Assembly (NCBI RefSeq): GCF_040784915.1
Contig: NZ_CP160797.1
Span: 3,524,137 to 3,588,136, forward strand
Source of the DNA: Bacillus vallismortis
GTDB lineage: Bacteria > Bacillota > Bacilli > Bacillales > Bacillaceae
Length of the DNA: 64,000 nucleotides
Reading direction: 5' to 3'
The translations under genes and the position numbers were made by a program. Shown here piece after piece: positions 29,646 to 39,130 of this stretch (position 1 is the first letter of the stretch; each line of letters begins with the position of its first letter). The notes beneath the pieces are model-generated. The model made no database searches and was not told the origin of the DNA. It worked only from the letters and a program-made list of their open reading frames with translations.

Positions 29646-31466
29646 CTATTGAACACTGGCAGCCGTCATTTTGTCTGATGTATCAATCGCCGCAAACAGC
29701 CTCGCTCTCAGATCGTCTTCCGGCATCTCATGAAAATCCTCGATAAAGCGCATCAGCACTGGCCAATCGCCGTCAACCGCTTTGCCGATATGAATTTTCG
29801 GAAAGATTTGTTCAGTGTGTACTTCATTTTGGTTCAGCAATTCCTCATACATTTTTTCACCGGGACGAATGCCTGTGAATTCGATTGGAATCTGCTCAGT
29901 CGTATAGCCGGACAGATGAATGAGATTTTTGGCAAGGTCCACAATCTTTACGGGCTCTCCCATGTCGAGAACGAAAATCTGGCGCCCTTTCGCAAGTGCC
30001 CCGGCCTGAATGACAAGCCTTGAGGCCTCGGGAATCGTCATGAAATAGCGGGTCATCGCCGGGTGTGTGACCGTCACCGGTCCGCCTTTTTCAATCTGCT
30101 TTTTAAAAATCGGAATGACGCTGCCGCGGCTCCCGAGTACATTGCCGAAGCGGACAGCGACAAATTTGGTTCTGCTCATTTTACCAAGATTCATAATAAT
30201 CATCTCGGCGAATCGTTTTGTCGCCCCCATTATATTGGCCGGGTTCACCGCTTTGTCCGATGAAATCAGCACAAACGTCTCTGTCCCCGACATATCGGCT
30301 GCTTCCGCGACATTTTTTGTTCCGATGATGTTGTTTTTGACAGCCTCTTCGGGATTGTGCTCCATTAAAGGCACATGTTTATGGGCAGCTGCATGGTAGA
30401 CCACGTGCGGCTCGTACTTTTTCATCAAGGTAAACATTTTATCGCGATCCTGCACATCCGCAATTTCCGTATGGAACACAATGTGTTTGCCGAATCGCCC
30501 GTTCAGCTCTGTATAAATCGAATGAATGCTGTTTTCTCCATGGCCGAGCAGAATGATTTCTTTAGGCTGAAACGCGCTGATCTGCCGGCAGATTTCCGAG
30601 CCGATTGATCCGCCCGCTCCCGTGACGAGAACTGTTTTTCCTTTGATGCGGTTCGAAATTTCGCTTGTGTCGAGGGTTACCGGCTTTCTGCCAAGCAAAT
30701 CCTCAGCTTTTACATCTCTGATTTGCCCGGCAGTTCGTGTGCCGAGCAGCATTTCATCAAAGTGAGGCATAATTTTGATGTTGACTCCAGTCCGCACACA
30801 TTCTTTATATAAAACCTGAAGCTCATGGGTGTGGAGTGAAGGAATCGCAATAATAATATAGTTAATTTTGAGCTTTTGCACCGCAGGCATGATACTTTCT
30901 TTTCCGCCGATCACGGGCAGCCCCATCATTTCTAATTTATGTTTTGTCTGGTCATCATCAATAAAAGCGACAGGCGTGATGTCAGGATCATCTTTTGAAA
31001 GCAGCTGTCTGACCATCAGAGTCCCGCCTGAGCCCGCCCCGATAATCAGCGCGCGGGATGAGGCGCTGCGGTTTTTTCTGATGCTTTCTTTTAACACTCT
31101 CGACAAAACACGGGTTCCTCCGATGGACAAAAGCTGCAGCACCCAGCACGCGATTAACAGACGGAAGAACATCGTATGATACACAGCATACTGAATGAAG
31201 CCGGTCACAGCGGCCGAAAGCGTGATGCCCTTAAGCAGGACGATCAGCTCGCCGATTCCGGTGTATGTCCACACCTGTTTATACTGATGGAACAGAAAAG
31301 CACATACATGATAGCTGAGGAGCAAGCTGACAGCGGTAAGCAATAATGCTCCGGAGTCATAAAATTGATAGGAATCTTTTAAAAATTGATATCCTGCAAT
31401 AACTGAATTTAAAACGAGATAAGTGTCCAGCGCAATAATCATTGACAGTCTTCTCCGGTAACTCAA
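29646..31466 (-). CDS. epsC: EpsC, UDP-sugar 4,6-dehydratase (membrane-bound, CapD-like)
   Basis: About 606 residues from a TTG at 31466, which follows a strong SD (AGGGGGG) and yields the N-terminus SYRRRLSMII, similar to other CapD-type proteins; the commonly annotated start is the ATG eight codons later (31442, 598 residues) with a weaker SD. Four N-terminal membrane segments, a CoA-binding-like middle domain, and a C-terminal SDR domain with VTGAGGSIGSE (near 300). It makes the UDP-4-keto-6-deoxy-HexNAc used by EpsN. It is preceded by the EAR region. Confidence 0.93.
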   Translation of the reverse strand: MSYRRRLSMIIALDTYLVLNSVIAGYQFLKDSYQFYDSGALLLTAVSLLLSYHVCAFLFHQYKQVWTYTGIGELIVLLKGITLSAAVTGFIQYAVYHTMFFRLLIACWVLQLLSIGGTRVLSRVLKESIRKNRSASSRALIIGAGSGGTLMVRQLLSKDDPDITPVAFIDDDQTKHKLEMMGLPVIGGKESIMPAVQKLKINYIIIAIPSLHTHELQVLYKECVRTGVNIKIMPHFDEMLLGTRTAGQIRDVKAEDLLGRKPVTLDTSEISNRIKGKTVLVTGAGGSIGSEICRQISAFQPKEIILLGHGENSIHSIYTELNGRFGKHIVFHTEIADVQDRDKMFTLMKKYEPHVVYHAAAHKHVPLMEHNPEEAVKNNIIGTKNVAEAADMSGTETFVLISSDKAVNPANIMGATKRFAEMIIMNLGKMSRTKFVAVRFGNVLGSRGSVIPIFKKQIEKGGPVTVTHPAMTRYFMTIPEASRLVIQAGALAKGRQIFVLDMGEPVKIVDLAKNLIHLSGYTTEQIPIEFTGIRPGEKMYEELLNQNEVHTEQIFPKIHIGKAVDGDWPVLMRFIEDFHEMPEDDLRARLFAAIDTSDKMTAASVQ

Positions 31467-31519
31467 CCTTTTCCCCCCTAATTCTTTTATCGGTTTAGCT
31501 GCGGCGGCTTTCGTCCTCC

Positions 31520-31690
31520 AAAACATCGGCAGCAGCTAAACCGACAACACGTCCTATGTATATATCAAATAAGTGGGCATTTAACCCATCCTCACGCCCC
31601 GCCAGTGACGACCAGCATCTAAGGCAGCAACACCAGCTGCCCACAGCAGAGCCGAGTGCCTCCATTGATACAGGTCAGGAGACATCACCT
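31520..31690 (-). ncRNA. EAR element (eps-associated RNA) in the epsB-epsC gap
   Basis: A gap of about 235 bases separates epsB from epsC, whereas most other eps genes overlap or nearly touch. This is the known location of the EAR RNA, a processive antitermination element needed for full transcription of long eps operons in Bacillales. The minus strand here is GC-rich and self-complementary, including GGGCAGCTGGTGTTGCTGCC and, nearer epsC, GGTTTAGCTGC ... GCAGCTAAACC. Exact boundaries are approximate. Confidence 0.7.
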
Positions 31691-31701
31691 TTACCATCTA
31701 T

Positions 31702-32385
31702 TTAGTAGGAATAGTGTTCCGATTTTTTCATTTTCTTTTTGTTTAAAAGAGCGCCTAACAGCTTTGCGTTGGATTGTTCCAGTGCATCCTTCGCTTTTAG
31801 GATGGTATCGGTTTTTGTTTTTCCGCTTAAAACGACGAGCACGCTGCCGTCTGTCTGGTTTGCTAAAATCTGAGCATCCGCAACAGCCAAAAGCGGAGGA
31901 GAATCAAAGATGACAAGGCTGTATTGTTTATAGATCTCAGATATTAAATCTCCCATCGCTTTTGAAGACAGCAGTTCAGCCGGATTCGGCGGGGTCGGTC
32001 CGCTTGTCAGCACATATAAGTTATCGATCGGCGTCTTTTGCACCGTCTCACTGAGTGAAGCATTACCGACCAGCACATTTGTCAGCCCGGTTACATTCCC
32101 AACCTGAAACGTCTGATTGATGGTCGGCTTTCTTAAATCGGCATCCACCAGCAGCACTTTCTTTTCCTGCTGCTGCGCAAAGACAGCCGCAAGATTCGCC
32201 GCACTGAACGATTTACCTTCTCCAGGCACAGAGGAGGTGACGAGGATAGACCGCAAGTTGGTCTGAACGGATGAAAACTCAATGTTTGTCCGAATGGTGC
32301 GATATTGTTCCGCAACAATTGATTTATTGTGTAAAACGGATATTTGAGCCAAACCACGCCTTGCTTTCTTTTTTCTAAAGATCAC
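31702..32385 (-). CDS. epsB: EpsB, bacterial tyrosine kinase (BY-kinase)
   Basis: 227 residues from the GTG at 32385 behind GGGGAG. Walker A (SSVPGEGKS, near residue 50), Walker A' ([11 protein letters not shown]), Walker B (LVIFDSPP), and a C-terminal cluster with tyrosines (SEHYSY) for autophosphorylation. It works with the membrane activator EpsA to regulate EPS production. The epsA stop lies just 5 bases before its start. Confidence 0.93.
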   Translation of the reverse strand: MIFRKKKARRGLAQISVLHNKSIVAEQYRTIRTNIEFSSVQTNLRSILVTSSVPGEGKSFSAANLAAVFAQQQEKKVLLVDADLRKPTINQTFQVGNVTGLTNVLVGNASLSETVQKTPIDNLYVLTSGPTPPNPAELLSSKAMGDLISEIYKQYSLVIFDSPPLLAVADAQILANQTDGSVLVVLSGKTKTDTILKAKDALEQSNAKLLGALLNKKKMKKSEHYSY

Positions 32386-32390
32386 TCGCT

Positions 32391-33095
32391 TCACTCCCCG
32401 AAGTGTTTTATCCCGCGATTCCGCCCTTTTTGGACATCAGGGACGGAGCCTAAGCATGGCAATCCGGTTCTCTCGCTGAGCTGCCGTGCGCTTTTGCACG
32501 TATCATCGAGAAAATGCAGAAAAAATGCCAGTGTAATGCCGCCCATGACAGCAGCGCCAAAAGCCATGACCATATTTCGCAGCCGGGCCGGCTTTATCAT
32601 TGGGCTTTCAGAAGCCTTTGCCTCTGATAAAATATGTACGCCTTGTATGTTCAATCTTTTATCTACTTCTTTTTCAAACTTGTTCACTAACGTGTTCGCA
32701 ATCTCAGCCGCTTCCGCCGGATCGTGGTCCCGGACGGCAACGGTGATAATTTCTGATTCATTTTCACTGCTGGTTATCACTTTTCCTTTCAGCGAGGAAG
32801 CCGATTCAGAAAGATGCAATTCCTCCTTGACCTCTTCCATCAAGGCCGTGCTTTTCATGATCGCTTGGAACGTGTTGCTGTACTGAAGATTTCGCTGGAT
32901 GTCACTGAGATTCGAGTTTTTTTCACCATCTGATTCATGAATCAGCACTTGCGTCGACGCCTGATAGGTCGGTGAAACGACCTTAAATTGCATAAAACCC
33001 GTCATAAGGGTGACGCCGATTGTGATGAGCAGGATCAGCACGAATCTGTGTCTGACAATCGCATATAATTCTTTAAAACTCATATTCTCATTCAT
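32391..33095 (-). CDS. epsA: EpsA, membrane modulator of the EpsB tyrosine kinase
   Basis: 234 residues from the ATG at 33095; the longer frame has no SD. Wzz/YveK-type: two membrane helices (about 20-40 and 175-195) flanking an extracytoplasmic domain, with a cytoplasmic C-terminal tail that activates EpsB. First gene of the epsA-O operon, whose promoter region carries a SinR-type operator shared with divergent slrR. Confidence 0.93.
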   Translation of the reverse strand: MNENMSFKELYAIVRHRFVLILLITIGVTLMTGFMQFKVVSPTYQASTQVLIHESDGEKNSNLSDIQRNLQYSNTFQAIMKSTALMEEVKEELHLSESASSLKGKVITSSENESEIITVAVRDHDPAEAAEIANTLVNKFEKEVDKRLNIQGVHILSEAKASESPMIKPARLRNMVMAFGAAVMGGITLAFFLHFLDDTCKSARQLSERTGLPCLGSVPDVQKGRNRGIKHFGE

Positions 33096-33195
33096 GTATT
33101 CATAGCCTTCGGCTGGCTTCCCGCGCCCCTTTCTGTTAATGATTGGATTATAAAAGAAAAAGATATTATTTAAAAATTGCAAAATAAGCCAATAA

Positions 33196-33211
33196 GTTCT
33201 CTTTAGAGAAC
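33196..33211. promoter_or_regulatory. SinR-type operator between epsA and slrR
   Basis: GTTCTCTTTAGAGAAC is an inverted repeat matching the SinR GTTCTYT / RAGAAC half-sites. Further AAGAAC-like half-sites occur near 33270-33285. SinR, with SlrR, represses eps; SinI relieves this. The divergent arrangement fits control of both genes. Confidence 0.75.
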
Positions 33212-33328
33212 AAATTCATGATTTTCCTCTTATTTACTGCACTTCCCTTATTATTTTAAATTTTATAAAGAACGAACAATTCCTTATAATGAACGAAATA
33301 ACGACAGGAATAGAGGAGAATTTTAATT

Positions 33329-33787
33329 ATGATTGGAAGAATTATCCGTTTGTACCGCAAAAGAAAAGGCTATTCTATAAATCAGCTGGCCGTTGAGTCA
33401 GGTGTATCTAAATCCTATTTAAGCAAGATTGAAAGAGGCGTTCATACGAATCCGTCCGTTCAATTTTTAAAGAAAATTTCCGTCACGCTGGAGGTGGAAT
33501 TAACAGAATTGTTCGACGCGGAAACGATGATGTACGAGAAAATCAGCGGCGGTGAAGAAGAATGGCGCGTGCATCTTGTGCAAGCCGTACAAGCCGGAAT
33601 GGAAAAGGAAGAACTGTTCACTTTTACGAACATACTAAAGAAAGAACAGCCTGAAACCGCTTCCTACCGAAATCGTAAACTGACGGAATCCAATATAGAG
33701 GAATGGAAAACGCTGATGGAGGAAGCAAGAGAAATCGGCTTGACCGTGCAGGAAGTCAAATCCTTTTTCAAAACGATGGGAAGATGA
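33329..33787 (+). CDS. slrR: SlrR, SinR-like biofilm regulator
   Basis: 152 residues. An N-terminal XRE helix-turn-helix (YSINQLAVESGVSKSYLSKI, residues 15-35) nearly identical in type to SinR, and a C-terminal helical region like the SinI/SinR interaction domain (about residues 100-150). SlrR forms a complex with SinR that switches cells between motility and chaining/matrix production. Divergent from epsA. Confidence 0.94.
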   Translation: MIGRIIRLYRKRKGYSINQLAVESGVSKSYLSKIERGVHTNPSVQFLKKISVTLEVELTELFDAETMMYEKISGGEEEWRVHLVQAVQAGMEKEELFTFTNILKKEQPETASYRNRKLTESNIEEWKTLMEEAREIGLTVQEVKSFFKTMGR

Positions 33788-33861
33788 ATATCGGCTAAGG
33801 GCTGACGTTCGCATGATCAGGGTAAATCTGTTTATAATGGGGTAAAAAGGGAGAGAGAGCG

Positions 33862-35331
33862 ATGTCACATACAACAGTAACAACTTCATACGGGAAAGTA
33901 AAAGGCACAACAGAAAACGGCGTACATATATGGAGAGGCATCCCCTATGCCAAGCAGCCTGTCGGACAGTTGCGTTTTAAAGCACCGGAGCCCCCGGATG
34001 CGTGGAAGGACGAATTGGACACAACAGCGTACGGCCCGATTTGCCCGCAGCCGCCGGATTTAATGTCACTTTCGTATGCTGAGCCTCCCCGCCAGTCTGA
34101 GGATTGTCTGTATCTCAATGTATTCGCGCCTGACACTGAGAATCAAAACCTGCCTGTCATGGTGTGGATTCACGGCGGCGCTTTTTATCTCGGAGCGGGC
34201 AGTGAGCCATTATACGATGGATCAAGCCTTGCGGCGCAGGGAGACGTCATTGTCGTTACATTGAATTACCGGCTGGGGCCGTTTGGATTTTTACATTTGT
34301 CTTCGTTTGATGAGGCGTATTCCGATAACCTCGGGCTTTTGGACCAAGCCACCGCGCTGAAATGGGTGCGAGACAATATCTCAGCGTTTGGCGGTGATCC
34401 GGAGAACGTAACGGTATTTGGAGAATCCGCAGGCGGCATGAGCATTGCCGCGCTGCTCGCTATGCCTGCGGCAAAAGGCCTGTTCCAGAAAGCGATTATG
34501 GAAAGCGGCGCTTCCCGAACGATGACGAAAGAGAAAGCGGCAAGCACCGCGGCAGCCTTTTTACAGGTCCTTGAGATTGATGAGAGTCAATTGGACAGAT
34601 TGCATACGCTATCGGCGGAAGATTTGCTTAAAGCGGCCGATCAGCTTCGGAAAGCAGAAAATGAAAGTATCTTTCAGCTGTTCTTCCAGCCCGCCCTTGA
34701 TCCGAAAACGCTGCCTGCTGAACCAGAAAAAGCGATCGCAGAAGGTGCTGCGGCCGGCATTCCACTGTTAATCGGAACAAATCGCGATGAAGGATATTTA
34801 TTTTTCACCCCGGATTCAGATGTTCATTCTCAGGAAACGTTTGATGCCGCGCTCGAGTACTTATTAGGACAGCCGCTGGCGGAGAAAGCCGCCGATCTGT
34901 ATCCGCGTTCGCTTGAAAGCCAAATCCATATGATGACTGATTTATTATTTTGGCGCCCGGCCGTCGCCTATGCCGCCGCCCAGTCCCATTTCGCGCCTGT
35001 CTGGATGTACCGATTCGACTGGCACTCGAATAAGCCGCCGTACAATAAAGCGTTTCACGCATTAGAGCTTCCTTTTGTTTTCGGAAATCTGGGCGGCTTA
35101 GAACAAATGGCAAAAGCGGAGATTACGGATGAGGTGAAACAACTTTCTCACACCATACAATCAGCATGGATCACGTTCGCCAAAACAGGAAACCCAAGCA
35201 CTGAGGATGTAAAATGGCCGGCGTATCATGAAGAAACAAGAAAGACGCTGATTTTAGATTCAGAGATTACGATTGAAAACGATCCTGAATCTGATAAAAG
35301 GCAAAAACTATTCCTTCCAAAAGGAGAATAA
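33862..35331 (+). CDS. pnbA: Para-nitrobenzyl esterase (type B carboxylesterase)
   Basis: 489 residues, alpha/beta hydrolase. The oxyanion stretch WIHGGAF lies near residue 103 and the nucleophile elbow GESAG places Ser189, the known catalytic serine of B. subtilis PnbA. No signal peptide, so cytoplasmic. Natural substrate unknown. The SD is GGGAGAGAG. A small disrupted membrane ORF begins 2 bases after the stop. Confidence 0.95.
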   Translation: MSHTTVTTSYGKVKGTTENGVHIWRGIPYAKQPVGQLRFKAPEPPDAWKDELDTTAYGPICPQPPDLMSLSYAEPPRQSEDCLYLNVFAPDTENQNLPVMVWIHGGAFYLGAGSEPLYDGSSLAAQGDVIVVTLNYRLGPFGFLHLSSFDEAYSDNLGLLDQATALKWVRDNISAFGGDPENVTVFGESAGGMSIAALLAMPAAKGLFQKAIMESGASRTMTKEKAASTAAAFLQVLEIDESQLDRLHTLSAEDLLKAADQLRKAENESIFQLFFQPALDPKTLPAEPEKAIAEGAAAGIPLLIGTNRDEGYLFFTPDSDVHSQETFDAALEYLLGQPLAEKAADLYPRSLESQIHMMTDLLFWRPAVAYAAAQSHFAPVWMYRFDWHSNKPPYNKAFHALELPFVFGNLGGLEQMAKAEITDEVKQLSHTIQSAWITFAKTGNPSTEDVKWPAYHEETRKTLILDSEITIENDPESDKRQKLFLPKGE

Positions 35332-35333
35332 AC

Positions 35334-35526
35334 ATGGGGAAAACAGGGTACATTGGTGCTGTCATCGTTGTGGCAGCTTGCATCATCATTTCGTCGGCAG
35401 TCGTATTATTGCGGGGGCACAGCCTATTACGATCCCTTCCGCTGGACTGGAATCATACTGTTTTTTACGGGAATTGTAATGGTTCCGGCATACGCAGCAA
35501 AAAGAAAACCCGGAAAAGAGAAGTAA
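35334..35526 (+). pseudogene. Small two-helix membrane protein, apparently frameshifted
   Basis: A perfect SD (AAGGAG) and ATG at 35334 open a frame encoding a membrane helix (GAVIVVAACIIISSAV). The second helix, WTGIILFFTGIVMVPAYAA, with a basic tail ending at the TAA at 35524, lies in the next (+1) frame. The two halves join around 35397-35415 and together would make a 60-65 residue two-helix protein. Either one base was gained there or this is a sequencing error. Coupled to pnbA. Confidence 0.55.
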
Positions 35527-35549
35527 TTTCTCTCTTTCCCGGGTTTTTG
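35508..35549 (+). terminator. Terminator downstream of pnbA and the small ORF
   Basis: CCCGGAAAAGAGA AGTAAT TTCTCTCTTTCCCGGG then TTTTTGTTTTTT on the plus strand. It also includes the end of the small membrane ORF. Confidence 0.85.
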
Positions 35550-35553
35550 TTTT

Positions 35554-36039
35554 TTACAATTTTCCGGCGCGAATATCGTCTGTCATTCCTTCATAAGGAG
35601 CTTTCGAAATCACTTCTTCATTGTCGGCTCCCTCATTTTTCAGAAATGTAATCTCCGCAAATTCAGGTACAACGTATTTCGGATACGTTTCATATTTTTC
35701 GCGGGATTCTTTCATAAGATCAATGTGGTCATTTTGATAGCAGACCGTAATTTCAGGGTGTTCATGCACCCATTTCGGGAAGAAAATAATGCCGTGCATG
35801 CGTTTTTCATTCGGCATAAAATTTAATGAAACATCTGTGCCTGTCGGTTCTGTCCAAGACACTTTATATACGCCTTCTGTCAGTTTAACAATATTGACTT
35901 CCTGATCCCGAACCCAGCGTCCGGCAACCATTCCGCTATGAATTCTATAATCGATGGTATGATCGTTTTTTATATAGATCTCGTATTCCCATCCGTTTTC
36001 ATAAGTATAAATCATGTGGCTTCCGATAAAGTCTTCCAT
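35554..36039 (-). CDS. padC: Phenolic acid decarboxylase
   Basis: 161 residues, the exact size of PadC/BsdPAD. Family landmarks include [13 protein letters not shown] near the N-terminus, the central [11 protein letters not shown] and the [11 protein letters not shown] stretch. It decarboxylates ferulic, p-coumaric and caffeic acids to vinyl phenols for detoxification. It is downstream of the DUF3237 gene in the same direction; the PadR-type dyad upstream of that gene probably controls both. Confidence 0.95.
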   Translation of the reverse strand: MEDFIGSHMIYTYENGWEYEIYIKNDHTIDYRIHSGMVAGRWVRDQEVNIVKLTEGVYKVSWTEPTGTDVSLNFMPNEKRMHGIIFFPKWVHEHPEITVCYQNDHIDLMKESREKYETYPKYVVPEFAEITFLKNEGADNEEVISKAPYEGMTDDIRAGKL

Positions 36040-36060
36040 CTTTCACACTCTCCTTAGTCT

Positions 36061-36516
36061 TTACTGTACTTCATAAATGTCTAGTCGAACGCAATCAGGG
36101 GTTCTTTCTGCGGAACCGATAAACAAGCGGTCATGCAGCCATTGATAAGCTTCACTACCTGTTTCAAATGTCGGCACCGTACGGAAATAAACATGTGCCG
36201 GATCAATGATGTCCCCGGCTGCGGCTTGTTTTCGAAACGGCTCGCTGACTTGCCGTATTCCATTGTTTTCAATGTAAATCAGTTCATGATCGGCTGTTTC
36301 GATGGCATACCTGGCAGATAAATCTGTTCTGCCGTCAGCGCGAATGATTTGTGAATCGGCACCGCCCGGCAAAATACGCCCTTTTACTTTCCCTGTTATT
36401 GTTCCCGAACGAATCGGAATCCATCGTCTCATTCCCAGGCCTGTCTCACCAATGGTGATAGGCGGCTCTACCTTGATTTCTAAAGAGGCGAATAATGTTA
36501 AAATCGGCTTCTTCAT
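36061..36516 (-). CDS. yveG: DUF3237 (UPF0311) family protein, YveG-like
   Basis: 151 residues from the ATG behind GAGGTG. DUF3237 family, a small beta-barrel protein with landmarks [31 protein letters not shown] and [17 protein letters not shown]. No function is established. It is the first gene of the padC unit. In 168 this locus is annotated as two short genes, yveF and yveG, as far as I recall; here a single intact frame is present, so the symbol is tentative. Confidence 0.75.
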   Translation of the reverse strand: MKKPILTLFASLEIKVEPPITIGETGLGMRRWIPIRSGTITGKVKGRILPGGADSQIIRADGRTDLSARYAIETADHELIYIENNGIRQVSEPFRKQAAAGDIIDPAHVYFRTVPTFETGSEAYQWLHDRLFIGSAERTPDCVRLDIYEVQ

Positions 36517-36542
36517 GAGCACCACCTCACATCCAGAAAATC

Positions 36543-36558
36543 ATGTAACTATTTACAT
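36543..36558. promoter_or_regulatory. PadR operator dyad (ATGT-N8-ACAT)
   Basis: ATGTAACTATTTACAT, within the perfect repeat CATGTAA CTAT TTACATG, matches the ATGT-N8-ACAT dyad described for PadR, the repressor of padC. It lies 27 bases upstream of the first gene of the unit. PadR itself is not encoded here. Confidence 0.75.
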
Positions 36559-36603
36559 GTTAAATTTAACACTGTTTCTTACAACTGTCAAACAATAGGA
36601 ACA

Positions 36604-36636
36604 TAAAAAAAGGACTGGTTGAAGACAGTCCTTGTT
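36604..36636 (-). terminator. racX terminator
   Basis: GGACTG ... CAGTCC followed on the minus strand by TTTTTTTATG, immediately after the racX stop. Confidence 0.85.
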
Positions 36637-36641
36637 TGAAG

Positions 36642-37325
36642 CTAGCTTTGATTGGCAAGATATATGCTGACAGTGCTTTTCGCCAGACACTCAGAGGAAT
36701 CTATAATCGGAATCTCGCTTTGAACATGATCTAACACCGCATTTAAATCCGTGCAGGCTGAAATGATGATGTCTGCATGCTGGCTGATTTCGGTATATAG
36801 CTTCTGCCACAATGCATGTGTATGCATCATATTGTTCGGCTGTTTGATAGCGGCGATGAGCTGATTCACAGCCTGCTGCCAATGATCCTTGTGAACAACT
36901 TCTTGCCCGTTTGCCTTCAGCCCTTTTTGGTAGATGCCCGATTGGATGGTTGAATCTGTTCCTAAAACAGCCGCTTTTTTTGCAGTATGCGGAATTTCCT
37001 TTACCGTTTCCTTTATGATATGTAACAAAGGAACCGCCAACGCCTGCTGAATCTCTTCATAATACACATGTGCCGTATTACAAGGAAGAGCGATAAAATC
37101 AACGCCTGTCTTTTCAAGCTTTACCGCGCCATCGATAATCGCTCTTTTCATCCCGTCATGATCGATGGGACGATCTGCATAGAATGGGGTCGGGCACGAA
37201 TAAATCATCATGTGTGGAAAGTCGATATCATTTGAAGCCCCATACAGCTTCTGACAGTAATCAATCACCTTATCAATAAACGGCGAGGTTGATTTCGGCC
37301 CCATTCCGGCTAATATTCCGATCAT
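36642..37325 (-). CDS. racX: RacX, amino-acid racemase
   Basis: 227 residues from the ATG at 37325; an ATG three codons upstream abuts the SD (AAAGGA). Aspartate/glutamate racemase family with two catalytic cysteines in PCNTAHVY (near 80) and SACTDLNA (near 190). B. subtilis RacX makes non-canonical D-amino acids. It follows pbpE in an operon; the pair fits envelope remodelling under sigma-W control. Confidence 0.93.
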   Translation of the reverse strand: MIGILAGMGPKSTSPFIDKVIDYCQKLYGASNDIDFPHMMIYSCPTPFYADRPIDHDGMKRAIIDGAVKLEKTGVDFIALPCNTAHVYYEEIQQALAVPLLHIIKETVKEIPHTAKKAAVLGTDSTIQSGIYQKGLKANGQEVVHKDHWQQAVNQLIAAIKQPNNMMHTHALWQKLYTEISQHADIIISACTDLNAVLDHVQSEIPIIDSSECLAKSTVSIYLANQS

Positions 37326-37346
37326 CACGTTCATTCCTTTCTCTTT

Positions 37347-38702
37347 CTAATTCGTACGGACTACTACTTCTTCTGTGCCATCTTCATAGAGGATAAAGCT
37401 TTTCGCAACATCATCGCCTAACAAAAATTCGATTTCAACAGACAATGACCGCAAAAAGAAACGGGTTTCCGAGGAAGGAAATAATTCAAGCCTCATCTGT
37501 CCTATGATCTGCAAATAAAGCTTTTCATTCTCGGCTGTCACCCGTGCAGCCGTCCCATCCTGAAACGAGTAGCTGCCAACATAGCGGCTGTATATCGCCG
37601 GATCAACTTCTTTTTTCTTTTTATCAGCAGGACGTTCCGGGATCTCATACGGCTGGCCAAATAAAATATGTTCCGCCGCCTTCAGAATCGCTTGTTCATA
37701 TTCCGCATCCTCTTCCTTGTTACTCAAATAGATCAGCGTTTTACGCAGATCTATATACCGGATCATCATCGTCAAATAACCTGGCCACCCACCGCTGTGG
37801 CTGACAATCTTCCCTTTTTCAGGACTGTGTTGCAGCACCCAGCCAAAGCCGTAATCGAACGTTTCACCATTGTTCAGCCGCACCGGAGAAAATGCGGCCT
37901 CCTTAGAAGTGTTACTAATTAAATCGTCCTGATATAGAGCCTGATCAAATCGAAACAAATCGCTTGTGACAGAGTTCACCGTACCGTCTCCCTGTATGCC
38001 ATCGAGGTACACAACATAGTTCGTTTCTTCCAGATCATCAGGAAGGACGTACGTTTCGGAATGTACATCATACACGTATCCATATGCATAATGATCCATG
38101 TGCTCAGGCCGAAGCCTCCTATTATGCACTTTCGTTTCATTCATGCCGACCGGTGAAAAAATATGTGTTTTCATAAAATCCGAATAGCTCATGCCGGAGG
38201 CTTTTTCCATGATAACCGCCAACAGCACATACCCCGTATTGCTGTACTGCCAGCCTTCGTTCGGCTCAAAATAACCAGGCAGCCCCTCATTCATCAGCAT
38301 ATCCACAATATCCTGATTCACCGCAATCTTGTGTTTGTCCCAATTGGCAAGAAACCATTCAAAATAATCAGGCAGCCCTGACGTATGGTTCAATAAATGT
38401 CGAATCGTGACGCCCTGATATGGAAAACCCGGCAGCCAGCGCTCGACTTTGTCTTCATATCCAAGAATTCCTTTCTCCTCGAGCAATATGATCCCTAAAG
38501 CTGTAAAAGGCTTTGACAGAGACGCTAACTCAAACAAAGAGCTGGTTTGCAAAGGGCTTTTTTCCGCCAGTTCCGCATAACCGAAAGAGTGATGATATAA
38601 AATATCGCCATCCTCCGCAGCCAGAACCGTCCCGTTGAACTGTTGTTTTTCCGCCAACACAGAGAATAATGTGCCAAGATGTTTCCTTTTTTCTTGCTTC
38701 AT
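37347..38702 (-). CDS. pbpE: Penicillin-binding protein PbpE (PBP4*), class C beta-lactamase-like
   Basis: 451 residues from the ATG behind GGGAGGTG. Serine hydrolase motifs of the class C beta-lactamase/DD-peptidase family: SLSK (near residue 60), YSN (near 150) and HSGGWPG (near 300), plus a C-terminal beta-rich domain. There is no clear signal peptide. First gene of the pbpE-racX operon, expressed from a sigma-W-type promoter. Confidence 0.94.
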   Translation of the reverse strand: MKQEKRKHLGTLFSVLAEKQQFNGTVLAAEDGDILYHHSFGYAELAEKSPLQTSSLFELASLSKPFTALGIILLEEKGILGYEDKVERWLPGFPYQGVTIRHLLNHTSGLPDYFEWFLANWDKHKIAVNQDIVDMLMNEGLPGYFEPNEGWQYSNTGYVLLAVIMEKASGMSYSDFMKTHIFSPVGMNETKVHNRRLRPEHMDHYAYGYVYDVHSETYVLPDDLEETNYVVYLDGIQGDGTVNSVTSDLFRFDQALYQDDLISNTSKEAAFSPVRLNNGETFDYGFGWVLQHSPEKGKIVSHSGGWPGYLTMMIRYIDLRKTLIYLSNKEEDAEYEQAILKAAEHILFGQPYEIPERPADKKKKEVDPAIYSRYVGSYSFQDGTAARVTAENEKLYLQIIGQMRLELFPSSETRFFLRSLSVEIEFLLGDDVAKSFILYEDGTEEVVVRTN

Positions 38703-38723
38703 TTTTACACCTCCCTTAATACC

Positions 38724-38749
38724 TACGATATTTACCCTTCTATGTTTCA
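38724..38749 (-). promoter_or_regulatory. Sigma-W promoter of pbpE-racX
   Basis: On the minus strand TGAAAC (38744-38749), a 16-base spacer, then CGTA (38724-38727): an exact match to the sigma-W consensus, 22 bases upstream of the pbpE start. It agrees with the known sigma-W control of pbpE in B. subtilis. Confidence 0.85.
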
Positions 38750-39049
38750 AAAATTTGAAAAATATGAGAGAAAGAGTGATAATGGCCTGTATCCTGAATC
38801 CGTTTCACAATCGCTTCCGCAAACCCTGAAGTCGAAGCCCCCGAATTCAACGGTTGCGAAAAGACCCTTTGACATCTGACCCGTGCGACCAGTCTCTAAA
38901 ACAGCCGATCTCCCAGAAAAGAAAAGAGCTTTCACCACATTGTTATAGAGAATCCCCCTGACTTTCCGTAACACCCATTAGTCTATTCGACTCATATCCG
39001 CGAAGGTCTTTTTTCATTTTCTATCAAACAAAAGAGGAAAATAGACCCG

Positions 39050-39078
39050 TTGTAATCTAAACGAGAGTTTAATAGAAT
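39050..39078 (+). promoter_or_regulatory. sacB promoter
   Basis: TTGTAA, 17-base spacer, TAGAAT. This is the sigma-A promoter of sacB, which in B. subtilis is stimulated by DegU-P binding upstream. The stretch 38760-39049 between it and pbpE holds no gene that I can support and is probably the DegU-responsive upstream region. Confidence 0.75.
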
Positions 39079-39101
39079 GATGTCGAAAAGTAAATCACGC
39101 A

Positions 39102-39130
39102 GGTTTGTTACTGATAAAGCAGGCAAGACC
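39102..39130 (+). promoter_or_regulatory. Ribonucleic antiterminator (RAT) for SacY
   Basis: The 29 bases GGTTTGTTACTG ... GCAAGACC overlap the 5' arm of the following terminator. This is the sacB RAT, bound by SacY when sucrose is high; it prevents terminator folding. Confidence 0.85.

Noticed and set aside
37347-38702. pbpE as the resistance partner of the island beta-lactamase-like gene
   Set aside because: Different family (class C-like versus class A-like), 8 kb away in core sequence with its own sigma-W promoter.
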